A stretch of DNA of 64,000 nt, from NCBI RefSeq assembly GCF_004114535.1, contig NZ_LBJC01000032.1, positions 62,001 to 126,000 of the forward strand. The letters run 5' to 3'. Below the pieces are notes generated by a model. It did no database searches. It saw only the letters and a list, made by a program, of their open reading frames with translations, and was not told the DNA's origin. Within the stretch, counting starts at the first letter, position 1. Each line of letters opens with the position of its first letter. Made by a program: the position numbers and the translations under genes. This document shows, piece by piece, positions 40,148 to 49,000 of this stretch. This stretch comes from Bradyrhizobium nanningense. GTDB taxonomy: Bacteria > Pseudomonadota > Alphaproteobacteria > Rhizobiales > Xanthobacteraceae.

Positions 40148-41479
40148 ATGCACGACATCAAATCGATTCGCGACAATCCGCAAGCCTTCGACGCCGGTCT
40201 CGCCCGGCGGGGTCTGAAGCCGCTGTCGGCCTCGCTGCTCGCGATCGACGAGAAACGGCGGGCGGCGATCCTGGCGTCCGAGCAGGCGCAGGCGCGACGC
40301 AATGCGGCCTCCAAGGAGATCGGCGACGCCAAGAAGGCCAAGGACGAGGCGCGCGCGGCCAAGCTGATGGCCGAAGTTGCCGAGCTCAAGACCACGATGC
40401 CGGAGCTCGAAGCCGCGGCGAAAGCTGCCGACGAGGAGCTAGCGGAGGCACTGTCGGCGATTCCCAATTTGCCCCTTGGCGAAGTGCCCGATGGCATCGA
40501 TGAGCACGGCAATGTGGAACGCCATGTGTTCGGCAACCGCCGCAATTACGCGTTCGCGCCAAGAGCCCATGACGAGCTCGGCGGCGCGCTTGGCGAGATG
40601 GATTTCGAGACGGCGGCAAAGCTCTCCGGCGCGCGCTTCGTCGTGCTGAAGAAGGGCCTCGCGCGGCTCGAGCGCGCGCTCGGCCAGTTCATGCTGAATC
40701 TGCACATCGACGAGCACGGCTATACCGAGATCAATCCGCCGCTGCTGGTGCGCAACGAGATCATGTTCGGCACAGGACAATTGCCGAAATTCGAGGACGA
40801 TCAGTTCTGGGCGATCAAAGGCGAATTACTCGCCGCGCCCGATCTGGGACAATTGCGGACCGAGCGTCTCGGCATCATTCCGACGGCCGAGGTGGCGCTC
40901 ACCAATTTGGTCCGCGAGTCTATCCTCGACGAGAAGCAATTGCCGATGCGACTGACTGCGCTGACGCCGTGCTTCCGTGCAGAAGCCGGTGCCGCAGGGC
41001 GCGATACGCGCGGCATGATCCGCCAGCACCAGTTCACCAAAGTCGAGCTGGTCTCGATCACGACGCCGGAGACAAGCAAGGACGAGCACGAGCGCATGCT
41101 TGCGTGCGCGGAGGAAGTGTTGCGGCGGCTCGACCTGCATTACCGCGTCATGACGCTGTGCACCGGGGATATGGGTTTTTCGTCGCAAAAAACCTATGAC
41201 ATCGAGGTCTGGATGCCGGGCCAGGGCGAGGGCGGGGCGTTCCGCGAGATCTCGAGCTGCTCGGTCTGCGGCGACTTCCAGGCCCGGCGCATGGATGCGC
41301 GCTCCCGTGGTCCGGACGGCAAGCCGCGCTTCGTCCACACGCTGAACGGCTCGGGCACCGCGCTCGGTCGCGCGCTGATCGCGGTGATGGAGACCTATCA
41401 GCAGGAGGACGGCTCGATCGCGGTCCCCGACGTGCTCCGGCCCTATATGGGCGGGGTGAAGGTGATCGGGCGCGACTGA
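40148..41479 (+). CDS. serS: Seryl-tRNA synthetase
   Basis: Class II synthetase, about 443 residues. The N-terminal tRNA-binding coiled coil covers about 25-110 (Lys/Ala/Glu-rich). Motif 2 is seen in CFRAEAGAAGRDTRGMIRQHQF and motif 3 in GSGTALGRALIAVMETYQQ. The SCSVCGDFQARR segment is also typical of SerS. ATG 40148 is preferred over the frame's ATG at 40106, which lies in repeat DNA. Confidence 0.98.
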   Translation: MHDIKSIRDNPQAFDAGLARRGLKPLSASLLAIDEKRRAAILASEQAQARRNAASKEIGDAKKAKDEARAAKLMAEVAELKTTMPELEAAAKAADEELAEALSAIPNLPLGEVPDGIDEHGNVERHVFGNRRNYAFAPRAHDELGGALGEMDFETAAKLSGARFVVLKKGLARLERALGQFMLNLHIDEHGYTEINPPLLVRNEIMFGTGQLPKFEDDQFWAIKGELLAAPDLGQLRTERLGIIPTAEVALTNLVRESILDEKQLPMRLTALTPCFRAEAGAAGRDTRGMIRQHQFTKVELVSITTPETSKDEHERMLACAEEVLRRLDLHYRVMTLCTGDMGFSSQKTYDIEVWMPGQGEGGAFREISSCSVCGDFQARRMDARSRGPDGKPRFVHTLNGSGTALGRALIAVMETYQQEDGSIAVPDVLRPYMGGVKVIGRD

Positions 41480-41628
41480 AGCATTTTTGAGTGAAGTGGA
41501 TACCGGTTCGCGTCAAGAGACGCGTCGAGACAAAAATCGCGTCGCCCGTCTGAAATGCCGGAAACGATCGGTTGCGAAGATCGGGCGGCCGGCTATCCTG
41601 CCGGCCCCGCAACGCGAACCCTCCGTTC

Positions 41629-41991
41629 ATGGCCTTGCACCGCGACATCTTCTGGGTCGGCAGACAATGGGCGGTGACGGGTGCCGGCATCCAGGCCGTT
41701 GATCAGCGCCTGCGCGGCGTGCTCGACATCGACATCGCGCGGCTCTGGGACGACGATCTCGTGCAGAGCCGGCGGGCCAAGCCCGGTGTGAATGCAGCTG
41801 ATTTCGACAAGGCGCTGTCGGTGGCACGCGAGCGCTTTCCGCAGGGGCCGGCGTCGAATCCGCTGGTTGCGCAATTGGAGGCGCTCGGCGTGATCGAGGC
41901 GCCAGTCGTCAGTCCGGCCGTGCCGGCGATGAAGCTGCGTGCGGAGGGGCGGCTGGCGCGCTTCCTGCCGCAATGGCGCATCCGCCGCTGA
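41629..41991 (+). CDS. Hypothetical protein between serS and surE
   Basis: 120 residues. It begins MALHRDIFWVGRQWAVTG and has a compact N-terminal part with IDIARLWDDDLV and a basic, Ala-rich C-terminus. The same small protein is commonly found beside serS or surE in Bradyrhizobium as I recall. Upstream ATG 41572 is less likely. No function motif seen. Confidence 0.7.
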   Translation: MALHRDIFWVGRQWAVTGAGIQAVDQRLRGVLDIDIARLWDDDLVQSRRAKPGVNAADFDKALSVARERFPQGPASNPLVAQLEALGVIEAPVVSPAVPAMKLRAEGRLARFLPQWRIRR

Positions 41992-42100
41992 CAGGACCAG
42001 GCCGGGAACCCGCCGCCAGACCGCAATCAGCCGGTTTGCCTGATTGGCTGGAGCCGGATAAGACGGCTCGACCCCCACTTTTTGGAATCGAACCTTTCGC

Positions 42101-42868
42101 ATGCGCATTCTCTGCACCAATGACGACGGCATCCACGCCCCCGGCCTCAAGGTCGTCGAGGAGATTGCGCGCGCGCTGTCCGACGACGTCTGGGTCGTTG
42201 CACCCGAGCTCGACCAGTCCGGCGTGTCGCATTCGCTGTCGTTGAACGATCCATTGCGCCTGCGCGAAGTCGGGCCGCGGCACTTTGCCGTGCGGGGCAC
42301 GCCGACCGACTGCGTCATTATGGGCGCGCGCCATATCCTTGGGGTCAAGCTGCCCGACGTCGTGCTGTCCGGGGTCAACAAGGGCCGCAACGTCGCCGAG
42401 GACGTGGTCTATTCCGGCACCATCGCCGGCGCACTGGAGGGCACCATTCTGGGCCTGCCGTCGTTCGCGCTGTCGCAGGAGTTCAGCGTCGAGACCCGCG
42501 ACCGCCTGCCGTGGGACACCGCGCGCAAGTTCGGGCCGGACATCCTGCGCAAGGTGATCGCTGCGGGCATCCCGAAGGACACCGTCATCAACGTCAACTT
42601 CCCGTCCTGCGCTCCAGAGGATGTGCTCGGCATCCGCGTCACGCGCCAGGGCAAGCGCAATCTCGGTTTCTTGCGGATCGACGAGCGCAAGGACGGTCGG
42701 GGCAATCCCTATTTCTGGATCGGCTTCGAGCGCACGGCGATGATGGACACGCCCGCCGACGGCACCGATCTGGCGGCACTGCGCGAGCGCTACGTCTCGG
42801 TCACGCCGCTCAGGCTCGACCGCACCAATGAGGCGTTTTCGGAAGAGCTCAGCGCGACGCTGAAATAG
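42101..42868 (+). CDS. surE: 5'/3'-nucleotidase SurE
   Basis: Stationary-phase survival phosphatase acting on nucleoside monophosphates and polyphosphate. 255 residues. The metal-binding N-terminus MRILCTNDDGIHAPG (Asp8, Asp9), PELDQSGVSHSLS and the SGVNKGRNVAEDVVYSGTIAGA signature are present. In most proteobacteria surE is followed by pcm and nlpD in one run; here a receiver gene on the opposite strand lies between surE and pcm. Confidence 0.97.
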   Translation: MRILCTNDDGIHAPGLKVVEEIARALSDDVWVVAPELDQSGVSHSLSLNDPLRLREVGPRHFAVRGTPTDCVIMGARHILGVKLPDVVLSGVNKGRNVAEDVVYSGTIAGALEGTILGLPSFALSQEFSVETRDRLPWDTARKFGPDILRKVIAAGIPKDTVINVNFPSCAPEDVLGIRVTRQGKRNLGFLRIDERKDGRGNPYFWIGFERTAMMDTPADGTDLAALRERYVSVTPLRLDRTNEAFSEELSATLK

Positions 42869-42871
42869 CGC

Positions 42872-43243
42872 CTAGGTGCCGCGGAGCGCGGCTTCGATGG
42901 TCTTGCCGAGCGCGTCGAGCTGAAAGGGCTTCTGGAGCGCCGGCCGGTCGCGGTACTGCTCGGGCAGGCCGGAGGAGCCGTAGCCGGTGGCAAAGATGAA
43001 TGGGCAGCCCTTGGCCTTGATCACGTCGGCGACCGGCGAGATGACCTTGCCGTTGACGTTGACGTCGAGAATGGCGATGTCGAACTCGGTCGCCTGGGCG
43101 AGCCGCATGGCCTCGTTGATGTCGCCCGCCTCGGCTGCGACCTTGTAGCCGAGCTCTTCGAGCATGTCCGCGACCATCATCCTGATCATCACCTCGTCCT
43201 CGACGAGGAATACAGAGCGGCCGGAAAGCCCTGTCGCGGTCAT
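42872..43243 (-). CDS. Stand-alone receiver-domain protein
   Basis: About 123 residues, a single receiver domain with the VLVEDE-like acidic pocket (FLVEDEVMIRMMVADMLE), phosphoacceptor Asp in AILDVNVNG, and the Lys in QKPF. No output domain. ATG 43243 has AAGGA 7 bases upstream; an ATG at 43261 is possible. It stands convergent to surE and divergent from pcm. The LELGYKVA/GDINEAM style is typical of receivers found near rhizobial HWE kinases. No kinase is adjacent. Confidence 0.9.
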   Translation of the reverse strand: MTATGLSGRSVFLVEDEVMIRMMVADMLEELGYKVAAEAGDINEAMRLAQATEFDIAILDVNVNGKVISPVADVIKAKGCPFIFATGYGSSGLPEQYRDRPALQKPFQLDALGKTIEAALRGT

Positions 43244-43470
43244 AGTGGAGTCCTTGCCCATTGCCAAAAACGTTCGCAGATAACACGAATCGACGCAATG
43301 CGCGTTTCGACGAACGGATGCCTGAAAATGGTCATCGCGGCTTGCCCGTGGCAAGCCAATTTGTGGTCTAATGCTTCAGGCGAAGACTATCATGAGTTCC
43401 TGAGCAGGAACACGATTCTCGCGCCCCGGCTTGACGCCCACCGGGTCCGCCAAGACAGCACAAGCAGGCA

Positions 43471-44121
43471 ATGACCTCCCATCAGCACCCGCCGGAAAAG
43501 ATGATGTTTCAGCTCACGCTGAGGCGTCGGGGCATCAGCGATCAGGCGGTGCTGCGAACCATGGAGGAGGTGCCGCGCGAGCTTTTCGTCGACGAGGCCG
43601 ATCGCGACGGCGCCTACCGCGACAGCGCGCTGCCGATCGCCTGTGGGCAGACCATCAGTCAGCCCTTCGTCGTGGCCTACATGACCGAGCAGCTTCAACT
43701 CCAGAAGCAGCACCGTGTGCTCGAGATCGGCACCGGTTCCGGCTATCAGGCCGCCGTGCTGTCGCGGCTCGCCGGCCAGGTCCTGACGGTCGAGCGCTAC
43801 CGCAAGCTTGCCGACACGGCACGCGCCAGGCTCGAAAAGCTCGGTTGTCACAATGTCGAGGTGATGCTTGGCGACGGTCTCAATCTGCCGCCCAATATCG
43901 GCCCGTTCGATCGCATCATCGTCACCGCAGCCATGGAGCAGATTCCGGAGAATCTGGTCGAGCGGCTGGAGGTTGGCGGCATCCTGATCGCGCCGGTCGG
44001 CCCGCATCAGGGCGTGCAGACGCTGATCCGCCTGACCCGCAGCGCGACCGGGATCGAGCGCAAGGAACTCGTCGATGTCCGCTTCGTGCCGGCACTGCCC
44101 GGGGTGGCGCGGGAGCTGTAG
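43471..44121 (+). CDS. pcm: Protein-L-isoaspartate O-methyltransferase
   Basis: SAM-dependent repair enzyme for isoaspartyl residues. 216 residues. SAM motif I is VLEIGTGSGYQAAVLSRL and the upstream signature is GQTISQPFVVAYMTEQL. Post I and motif II (FDRIIVTAAMEQIPE) are present. Length is normal. It forms the familiar surE/pcm/nlpD set, interrupted by the receiver gene. Confidence 0.96.
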   Translation: MTSHQHPPEKMMFQLTLRRRGISDQAVLRTMEEVPRELFVDEADRDGAYRDSALPIACGQTISQPFVVAYMTEQLQLQKQHRVLEIGTGSGYQAAVLSRLAGQVLTVERYRKLADTARARLEKLGCHNVEVMLGDGLNLPPNIGPFDRIIVTAAMEQIPENLVERLEVGGILIAPVGPHQGVQTLIRLTRSATGIERKELVDVRFVPALPGVAREL

Positions 44122-44230
44122 AATTCCGGATCGGCTGTGCGGCCAACATCTTATTGGGAGGGTTAAGCCGTTATTTACTCGGCGCGTGTTTACTTAAAAC
44201 ACCAGTTCTGTTGCGTACGAGTGAGTAACC

Positions 44231-45616
44231 ATGTCCGCTGTCGCCGAGTTGCTTTACTCGCGCCGCGTGCCGCAGGTCGCGGTGCTGGCGCTGATTTCCT
44301 TCAGCTTCGCAGGGTGCAGCGCCGACATGTCGTCGCGACTGTCCCAGTCGAACTTCTCCAATCCCTTCGCGTCGGACCAGACCGGCTCGGTGCAGCAGGC
44401 ACCGCCGCCGCAGCGCGAACTGCCGCAATATGCGCGGCCGCAGACGCAGCCCGGCTCTTATCAGTCGCAGCCCTTGCCGCCGCCGGCGGTCTCCGCGCCG
44501 CAATCCTATCCCGTTGCGGCAGGTGGCGGGGTGTCCGGAGGCGGGCGCGGCGTCAGCTCCTACGCGCCGCCGGCGCAGCCGCATCTGGAGACCACGGCCA
44601 CCGTGCCGCCGCGCTCGGTCGCGGCTGCCCAGCCGGCCGGGGGGACCAAGATCATCGTCGGCACCAGCGATACGCTGGAGGTGCTCGCCAAGCGTTATCA
44701 CGTCACGCCGCAGGCGATCCTCGCCGCCAACGGTTACAAGGGCCCGCGCGCGCTCTCGCCCGGCCAGCAGCTGATCATCCCGCATTCGGCCACGGCCGCC
44801 GCACCCGCGCCTGCGATGGCCCCGGTTGCGGCAGCTCCGGCTGCGAAGCCGGTTGCGGCCATGGCCGCACCGTCGAGCACGCACTTCGTCAACCACGGCG
44901 ATACGCTCGCCAGCATTGCCCGCAAGAATCATATTTCGTCGGCCGAGCTTGCCCGTGCCAACGGTCTGGATCCCGCGGCCAAGCTCAAGCTCGGTACCAA
45001 GCTGATCGTGCCCGGCGCCAAGACCGCTGCCGTCGCGGCGCCGGCTGCCGCAGCTCCGGCCATGGCCGCTCCGGTTGCGGGGACGCTACAGCCCGTCGCA
45101 GCCGCTCCCGCACCCGCCGTGAAGATGGCCGCGGCCGGCGCGCCCGTGCAGAGCGCGCGCCTCGCCCAGGCCACCGCCAATGTCGAAGAGAAGCCCGCCG
45201 AGGCTCCCGCGAAAGCCGCGGAGACCACCAGCGCGCTGCCGACCTTCCGCTGGCCAGTGCGCGGCAAGGTGGTCACGAGCTACGGCGCCAAGACCAACGG
45301 CAAGTCCAATGACGGCATCAATCTCGCGGTGCCCGAGGGCACGCCAGTCAAGGCGGCCGAAGACGGCGTCGTCGCCTATTCCGGCAACGAGCTGAAAGGT
45401 TACGGCAATCTGGTCCTGGTTCGGCACTCCAACGGCTACGTCACCGCATATGCCCATGCGAGTGAGCTGTTGGTGAAGCGCGGCGACACCATCAAGCGCG
45501 GTCAGGTCATTGCCAAGTCGGGTCAATCCGGGGAGGTGGCGTCGCCGCAGCTCCACTTCGAGATCCGTAAGGGATCGAGCCCGGTTGACCCGCTTCAATT
45601 CCTGAACGGGGCGTGA
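44231..45616 (+). CDS. nlpD: NlpD-like LysM/LytM lipoprotein with a degenerate LytM domain
   Basis: 461 residues. An N-terminal lipobox-type signal (LALISFSFAGC, Cys29) and a Pro/Gln-rich linker lead to two LysM peptidoglycan-binding domains (about 138-185 and 217-262). The C-terminal LytM/M23 domain (about 350-445) lacks most zinc ligands: the usual first-motif His and Asp are Asn, and the last His-x-His has lost its first His (LHFEIRKG remains). This is the pattern of NlpD/EnvC-type amidase activators, not active endopeptidases. The pcm neighbour agrees with NlpD. Confidence 0.92.
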   Translation: MSAVAELLYSRRVPQVAVLALISFSFAGCSADMSSRLSQSNFSNPFASDQTGSVQQAPPPQRELPQYARPQTQPGSYQSQPLPPPAVSAPQSYPVAAGGGVSGGGRGVSSYAPPAQPHLETTATVPPRSVAAAQPAGGTKIIVGTSDTLEVLAKRYHVTPQAILAANGYKGPRALSPGQQLIIPHSATAAAPAPAMAPVAAAPAAKPVAAMAAPSSTHFVNHGDTLASIARKNHISSAELARANGLDPAAKLKLGTKLIVPGAKTAAVAAPAAAAPAMAAPVAGTLQPVAAAPAPAVKMAAAGAPVQSARLAQATANVEEKPAEAPAKAAETTSALPTFRWPVRGKVVTSYGAKTNGKSNDGINLAVPEGTPVKAAEDGVVAYSGNELKGYGNLVLVRHSNGYVTAYAHASELLVKRGDTIKRGQVIAKSGQSGEVASPQLHFEIRKGSSPVDPLQFLNGA

Positions 45617-45642
45617 GGCTAAAGTTGCCTCGACATTGACGC

Positions 45643-45748
45643 TGTCGTCGCCCGGCTCGACCGGGCGACCCAGTATTCCAGAGACAATTATTGTTGAGCC
45701 GATAAGCCGCGGCGTACTGGATTCCCCCTTTCGCGGGGAATGACAGCG
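45643..45748. repeat. Dispersed palindromic repeat, family B, copy 2
   Basis: Starts TCGTCGCCCGGCTCGACCGGGCGACCCAGTATTCCAG and ends TACTGGATTCCCC...GGGGAATGACAGC, matching the copy at 18950-19057. It lies between convergent nlpD and the AAA ATPase gene. Confidence 0.85.
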
Positions 45749-45769
45749 GTGGGCGGGAAATAGCTTCCG

Positions 45770-46774
45770 CTACATCGCCGTCAGCTTCACGCCAAGCCGC
45801 CCCGCCAGCTCCTGCACGAACTGCCAGGCGACGCGGCCGGAGCGTGAGCCGCGGGTGGTCGACCATTCCAGCGCCTCGCGCTCCAGCGCCTCATCGTCGA
45901 TCTTGACGCCGAAATGGCTGCAATAGCCGCGCACCATCGCGAGATATTCGTCCTGGCTGCAGCGGTGGAAACCCAGCCAGAGGCCGAAGCGATCCGACAG
46001 TGACACCTTCTCCTCGACGGCTTCGCCGGGATTGATCGCGGTCGAGCGCTCGTTCTCGATCATGTCGCGCGCCAGCAGATGACGGCGATTGGAGGTGGCG
46101 TAGAGGATGACGTTCTCGGGCCGGCCCTCGATGCCGCCTTCGAGCACGGCCTTCAGCGATTTGTAGGACGCGTCATTGCCGTCGAAGGAGAGGTCGTCGA
46201 TGAACACGATGAAACGGAAGCTGGCGTCGCGGAGCTTCTCCATCAGCATCGGCAGTGTTTCGATGTCCTCGCGGTGGATCTCGATCAGCTTGAGCTTGTC
46301 GGCGACCTTGCGGTCGGCGTTGATGGTGGCGTGCGCGGCCTTCACCAGCGATGACTTGCCCATGCCGCGTGCGCCCCAGAGCAGGGCGTTGTTGGCAGGC
46401 AGGCCACCTGCGAACCGCTCGGTGTTCTCCATCAGGATGTCGCGCATCCGGTCGATGCCCTTCAGCAGGAACAGCTCGACGCGGCTGACCCGCGGCACCG
46501 CCGACAGGCGGCCGTCGGGATGCCAGACATAGGCGTCCGCCCGTTCGAACGACTCAGCGGAGACGGCCGGCTGGCCCTGCGCGGCGAGGTGCGCCGCAAT
46601 GGTCTCCAGCGCGCGGACGATGCGCTCCTGGGAGAGGTCCGGAATGGCCTTGAGGGTTGCCCTGGCGGTCCCCTTGGGAGTCTCCTTGGGGCGTTTTGCC
46701 GCGACGCGAGCGGGCATTCTGGCAGGGGTACGGGGGCCTTTGCCGGCCGGGCTTTTACTTGGTTTTTTGGGCAT
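45770..46774 (-). CDS. AAA-type ATPase of the DUF815 family
   Basis: About 334 residues from ATG 46774. A Lys/Ala/Pro-rich N-terminus (1-45) precedes the ATPase core with Walker A GARGMGKSSL and Walker B FIVFIDDLSFD. The ATSNRRHLLARDM sensor region and a C-terminal lid follow. DUF815 is often annotated as ATP-binding protein. Upstream frame to 46867 is not needed. It is divergent from yajC, a usual neighbour. Function unclear; a chaperone or membrane-remodelling role is possible. Confidence 0.9.
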   Translation of the reverse strand: MPKKPSKSPAGKGPRTPARMPARVAAKRPKETPKGTARATLKAIPDLSQERIVRALETIAAHLAAQGQPAVSAESFERADAYVWHPDGRLSAVPRVSRVELFLLKGIDRMRDILMENTERFAGGLPANNALLWGARGMGKSSLVKAAHATINADRKVADKLKLIEIHREDIETLPMLMEKLRDASFRFIVFIDDLSFDGNDASYKSLKAVLEGGIEGRPENVILYATSNRRHLLARDMIENERSTAINPGEAVEEKVSLSDRFGLWLGFHRCSQDEYLAMVRGYCSHFGVKIDDEALEREALEWSTTRGSRSGRVAWQFVQELAGRLGVKLTAM

Positions 46775-46954
46775 GTCCGAAGTTCCTGAGAACGCAGCCT
46801 TATCGGGCCTGAGGGGCCGCCGCAAGGTGGCTAAAAGGGCGGTCTGGCAGCGTTGCAATTGGGGCAATGGCCGCTATAGTCCGCGCGAATTTGACCGAAC
46901 CGGTCGCCTTTGAGGGCCTGACCGGCTTCCCCCGTTCTCACGAGGATCGTCCGA

Positions 46955-47332
46955 ATGCTGATTACTCCTGCGTATGCCCAGGCCGCGGGCGCCGGTGACA
47001 CCAACAGCATGTTGATGTCGCTGCTGCCGTTCGCCCTGATCTTCGTGATCATGTACTTCCTGATTCTGCGCCCGCAGCAGAAGAAGGTGAAAGACCACGC
47101 CGACCTCGTGAAGAACATCCGCCGCGGCGACACCGTCGTGACCTCGGGCGGCCTCGTCGGCAAGGTCACCAAGGTCGTCGACGACGACCAGATCGAGTTC
47201 GAGATTTCCGACGGCGTGCGCGTGCGGCAGATGCGCCAGATGATCTCCGGCGTGCGCGCCAAGGGCGAGCCGGCCAAGGAATCCAAGGAAAGCGCGAAGG
47301 AAGCTGCCAAGGACGACGCCGCGTCGAAGTGA
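46955..47332 (+). CDS. yajC: Preprotein translocase subunit YajC
   Basis: 125 residues. One membrane helix (about 24-45, LLPFALIFVIMYFLILRPQQKK) then the soluble YajC domain (HADLVKNIRRGDTVVTSGGLVGKVTKV) and a Lys/Glu/Ala-rich tail. It joins SecDF to the SecYEG translocon. GAGGA precedes ATG 46955. It starts the yajC-secD-secF operon. Confidence 0.97.
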   Translation: MLITPAYAQAAGAGDTNSMLMSLLPFALIFVIMYFLILRPQQKKVKDHADLVKNIRRGDTVVTSGGLVGKVTKVVDDDQIEFEISDGVRVRQMRQMISGVRAKGEPAKESKESAKEAAKDDAASK

Positions 47333-47379
47333 GCGCGTCCGCGAGCATCTCAAGTCTCCTGATCTGACAGGTCCAGTCG

Positions 47380-48984
47380 ATGTTGTATTTCACGCGGTGG
47401 AGAGCGCTCGGGATTGTCCTGACGGCGCTGATCGTGTGCCTCTGCGCGGTCCCGAACTTCTTCCCCGAGGCCCAGGTCAAGACCTGGCCCGCCTGGGCGC
47501 AGCGGCGGCTCGTGCTCGGCCTCGACCTCCAGGGCGGCTCCTCTCTGCAGCTCGAGGTCGATTCCAACTACGTGAAGAAGGAAAAGCTCGACCAGGTTCG
47601 CGATGACGTACGTCGCGTGCTGCGCGAGGCCAAGATCGGCTTCACTGGCGGCGTTACCGTGCGCAACGACGCGGCCGAGGTTCGCATCACCAAGGACACC
47701 GACCTTCAACCGGCGCTCGCCAAGTTGCGCGAGCTTGCGCAGCCGATTGGCGGCCTGATGGGATCTAGCGGTCAACGCGACCTTGAAGTCGCCGATGCTG
47801 GTGGCGGATTGATCCGCCTCAGTATTCCGGAGACCGCGATGATCGAGCGCTTGCGCAAGACCATCGAGCAGTCGATCCAGATCGTCGAGAAGCGCGTCAA
47901 CGAGCTCGGCACCGTCGAGCCTATCATCCAGCGTCAGGGTAACGACCGCATCCTGGTGCAGGTGCCGGGTTTGCAGGATCCGACCCATTTGAAGGAACTG
48001 CTGGGCAAGACTGCGAAGATGGAATTCCGCATGGTCGATCCCTCAGTGCCGCCGGACCAGGCGCAGCAGGGCAGGTTGCCACCGGAATCCGAGCTCATGC
48101 CGGCCGCCACGCCGCCGCCGTCCAACTACGTGGTCAAGAAGCAGGTGCTGGTTGCGGGCGGCGATCTGATCGATGCCCAGGCGACCTTCGACCAGCGTAC
48201 CAACGAGCCGGTCGTCAGCTTCAAGTTCAATACCTCGGGCGCGCGCAAGTTCTCGCAGGCCACGCAGGAGAATGTCGGGCTGCCCTTCGCGATCATCCTC
48301 GACGGCAAGGTGATCTCGGCGCCGGTCATTCGCGAGCCGATCACCGGCGGCCAGGGCCAGATCTCCGGCAGTTTCACCGTGCAGTCGGCCAACGACCTCG
48401 CGATCCTGCTGCGCGCCGGCGCGCTGCCTGCGCCGCTGACCGTGGTCGAGGAACGCACCGTCGGTCCGGGCCTCGGCCAGGACTCGATCGACAAGGGTGA
48501 GCTGGCGGCCTATGTCGGCTCGATCCTCGTCATCGTCTTCATGCTCGTGACCTATCGGCTGTTCGGCGTGTTCGCCAATATCGCGGTGGCGATCAACGTC
48601 GCCATGATCTTCGGCCTGTTGTCGCTGCTCAGCGCCACGCTGACGCTGCCCGGCATCGCCGGCATCGTGCTCACCGTCGGCATCGCGGTCGACTCCAACG
48701 TGCTGATCTATGAGCGCATCCGCGAGGAGTTGCGCGGCGGGAGAAGTCCGATCTCGGCGATCGATGCAGGCTTCAAGCGGGCGCTTGCGACCATCCTCGA
48801 TTCCAACATCACCACCTTCATTGCCGCTGCCGTGCTGTTCATGATCGGCACCGGACCGGTTCGCGGATTCGCTGTAACGCTCGGTATCGGCATCATCACC
48901 ACTGTGTTCACCGCCTTCACCATGACCCGCCTGATCGTGGCATGGTGGGTGCAGTGGAAGCGGCCGAAGACTGTGCCGATTTGA
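47380..48984 (+). CDS. secD: Protein translocase subunit SecD
   Basis: 534 residues. The first membrane helix (about 7-25) precedes a large periplasmic P1 domain (about 40-330) with LGLDLQGGSSLQLEV and ERRVNELGT-like segments. Five further helices carry the YVGSILVIVFML and GIVLTVGIAVDSNVLIYERIREE motifs typical of SecD/RND proteins. It uses the proton-motive force to pull proteins across the membrane. secF lies 16 bases downstream. Confidence 0.97.
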   Translation: MLYFTRWRALGIVLTALIVCLCAVPNFFPEAQVKTWPAWAQRRLVLGLDLQGGSSLQLEVDSNYVKKEKLDQVRDDVRRVLREAKIGFTGGVTVRNDAAEVRITKDTDLQPALAKLRELAQPIGGLMGSSGQRDLEVADAGGGLIRLSIPETAMIERLRKTIEQSIQIVEKRVNELGTVEPIIQRQGNDRILVQVPGLQDPTHLKELLGKTAKMEFRMVDPSVPPDQAQQGRLPPESELMPAATPPPSNYVVKKQVLVAGGDLIDAQATFDQRTNEPVVSFKFNTSGARKFSQATQENVGLPFAIILDGKVISAPVIREPITGGQGQISGSFTVQSANDLAILLRAGALPAPLTVVEERTVGPGLGQDSIDKGELAAYVGSILVIVFMLVTYRLFGVFANIAVAINVAMIFGLLSLLSATLTLPGIAGIVLTVGIAVDSNVLIYERIREELRGGRSPISAIDAGFKRALATILDSNITTFIAAAVLFMIGTGPVRGFAVTLGIGIITTVFTAFTMTRLIVAWWVQWKRPKTVPI

Positions 48985-49000
48985 TCATTCGAGGCCGGCT

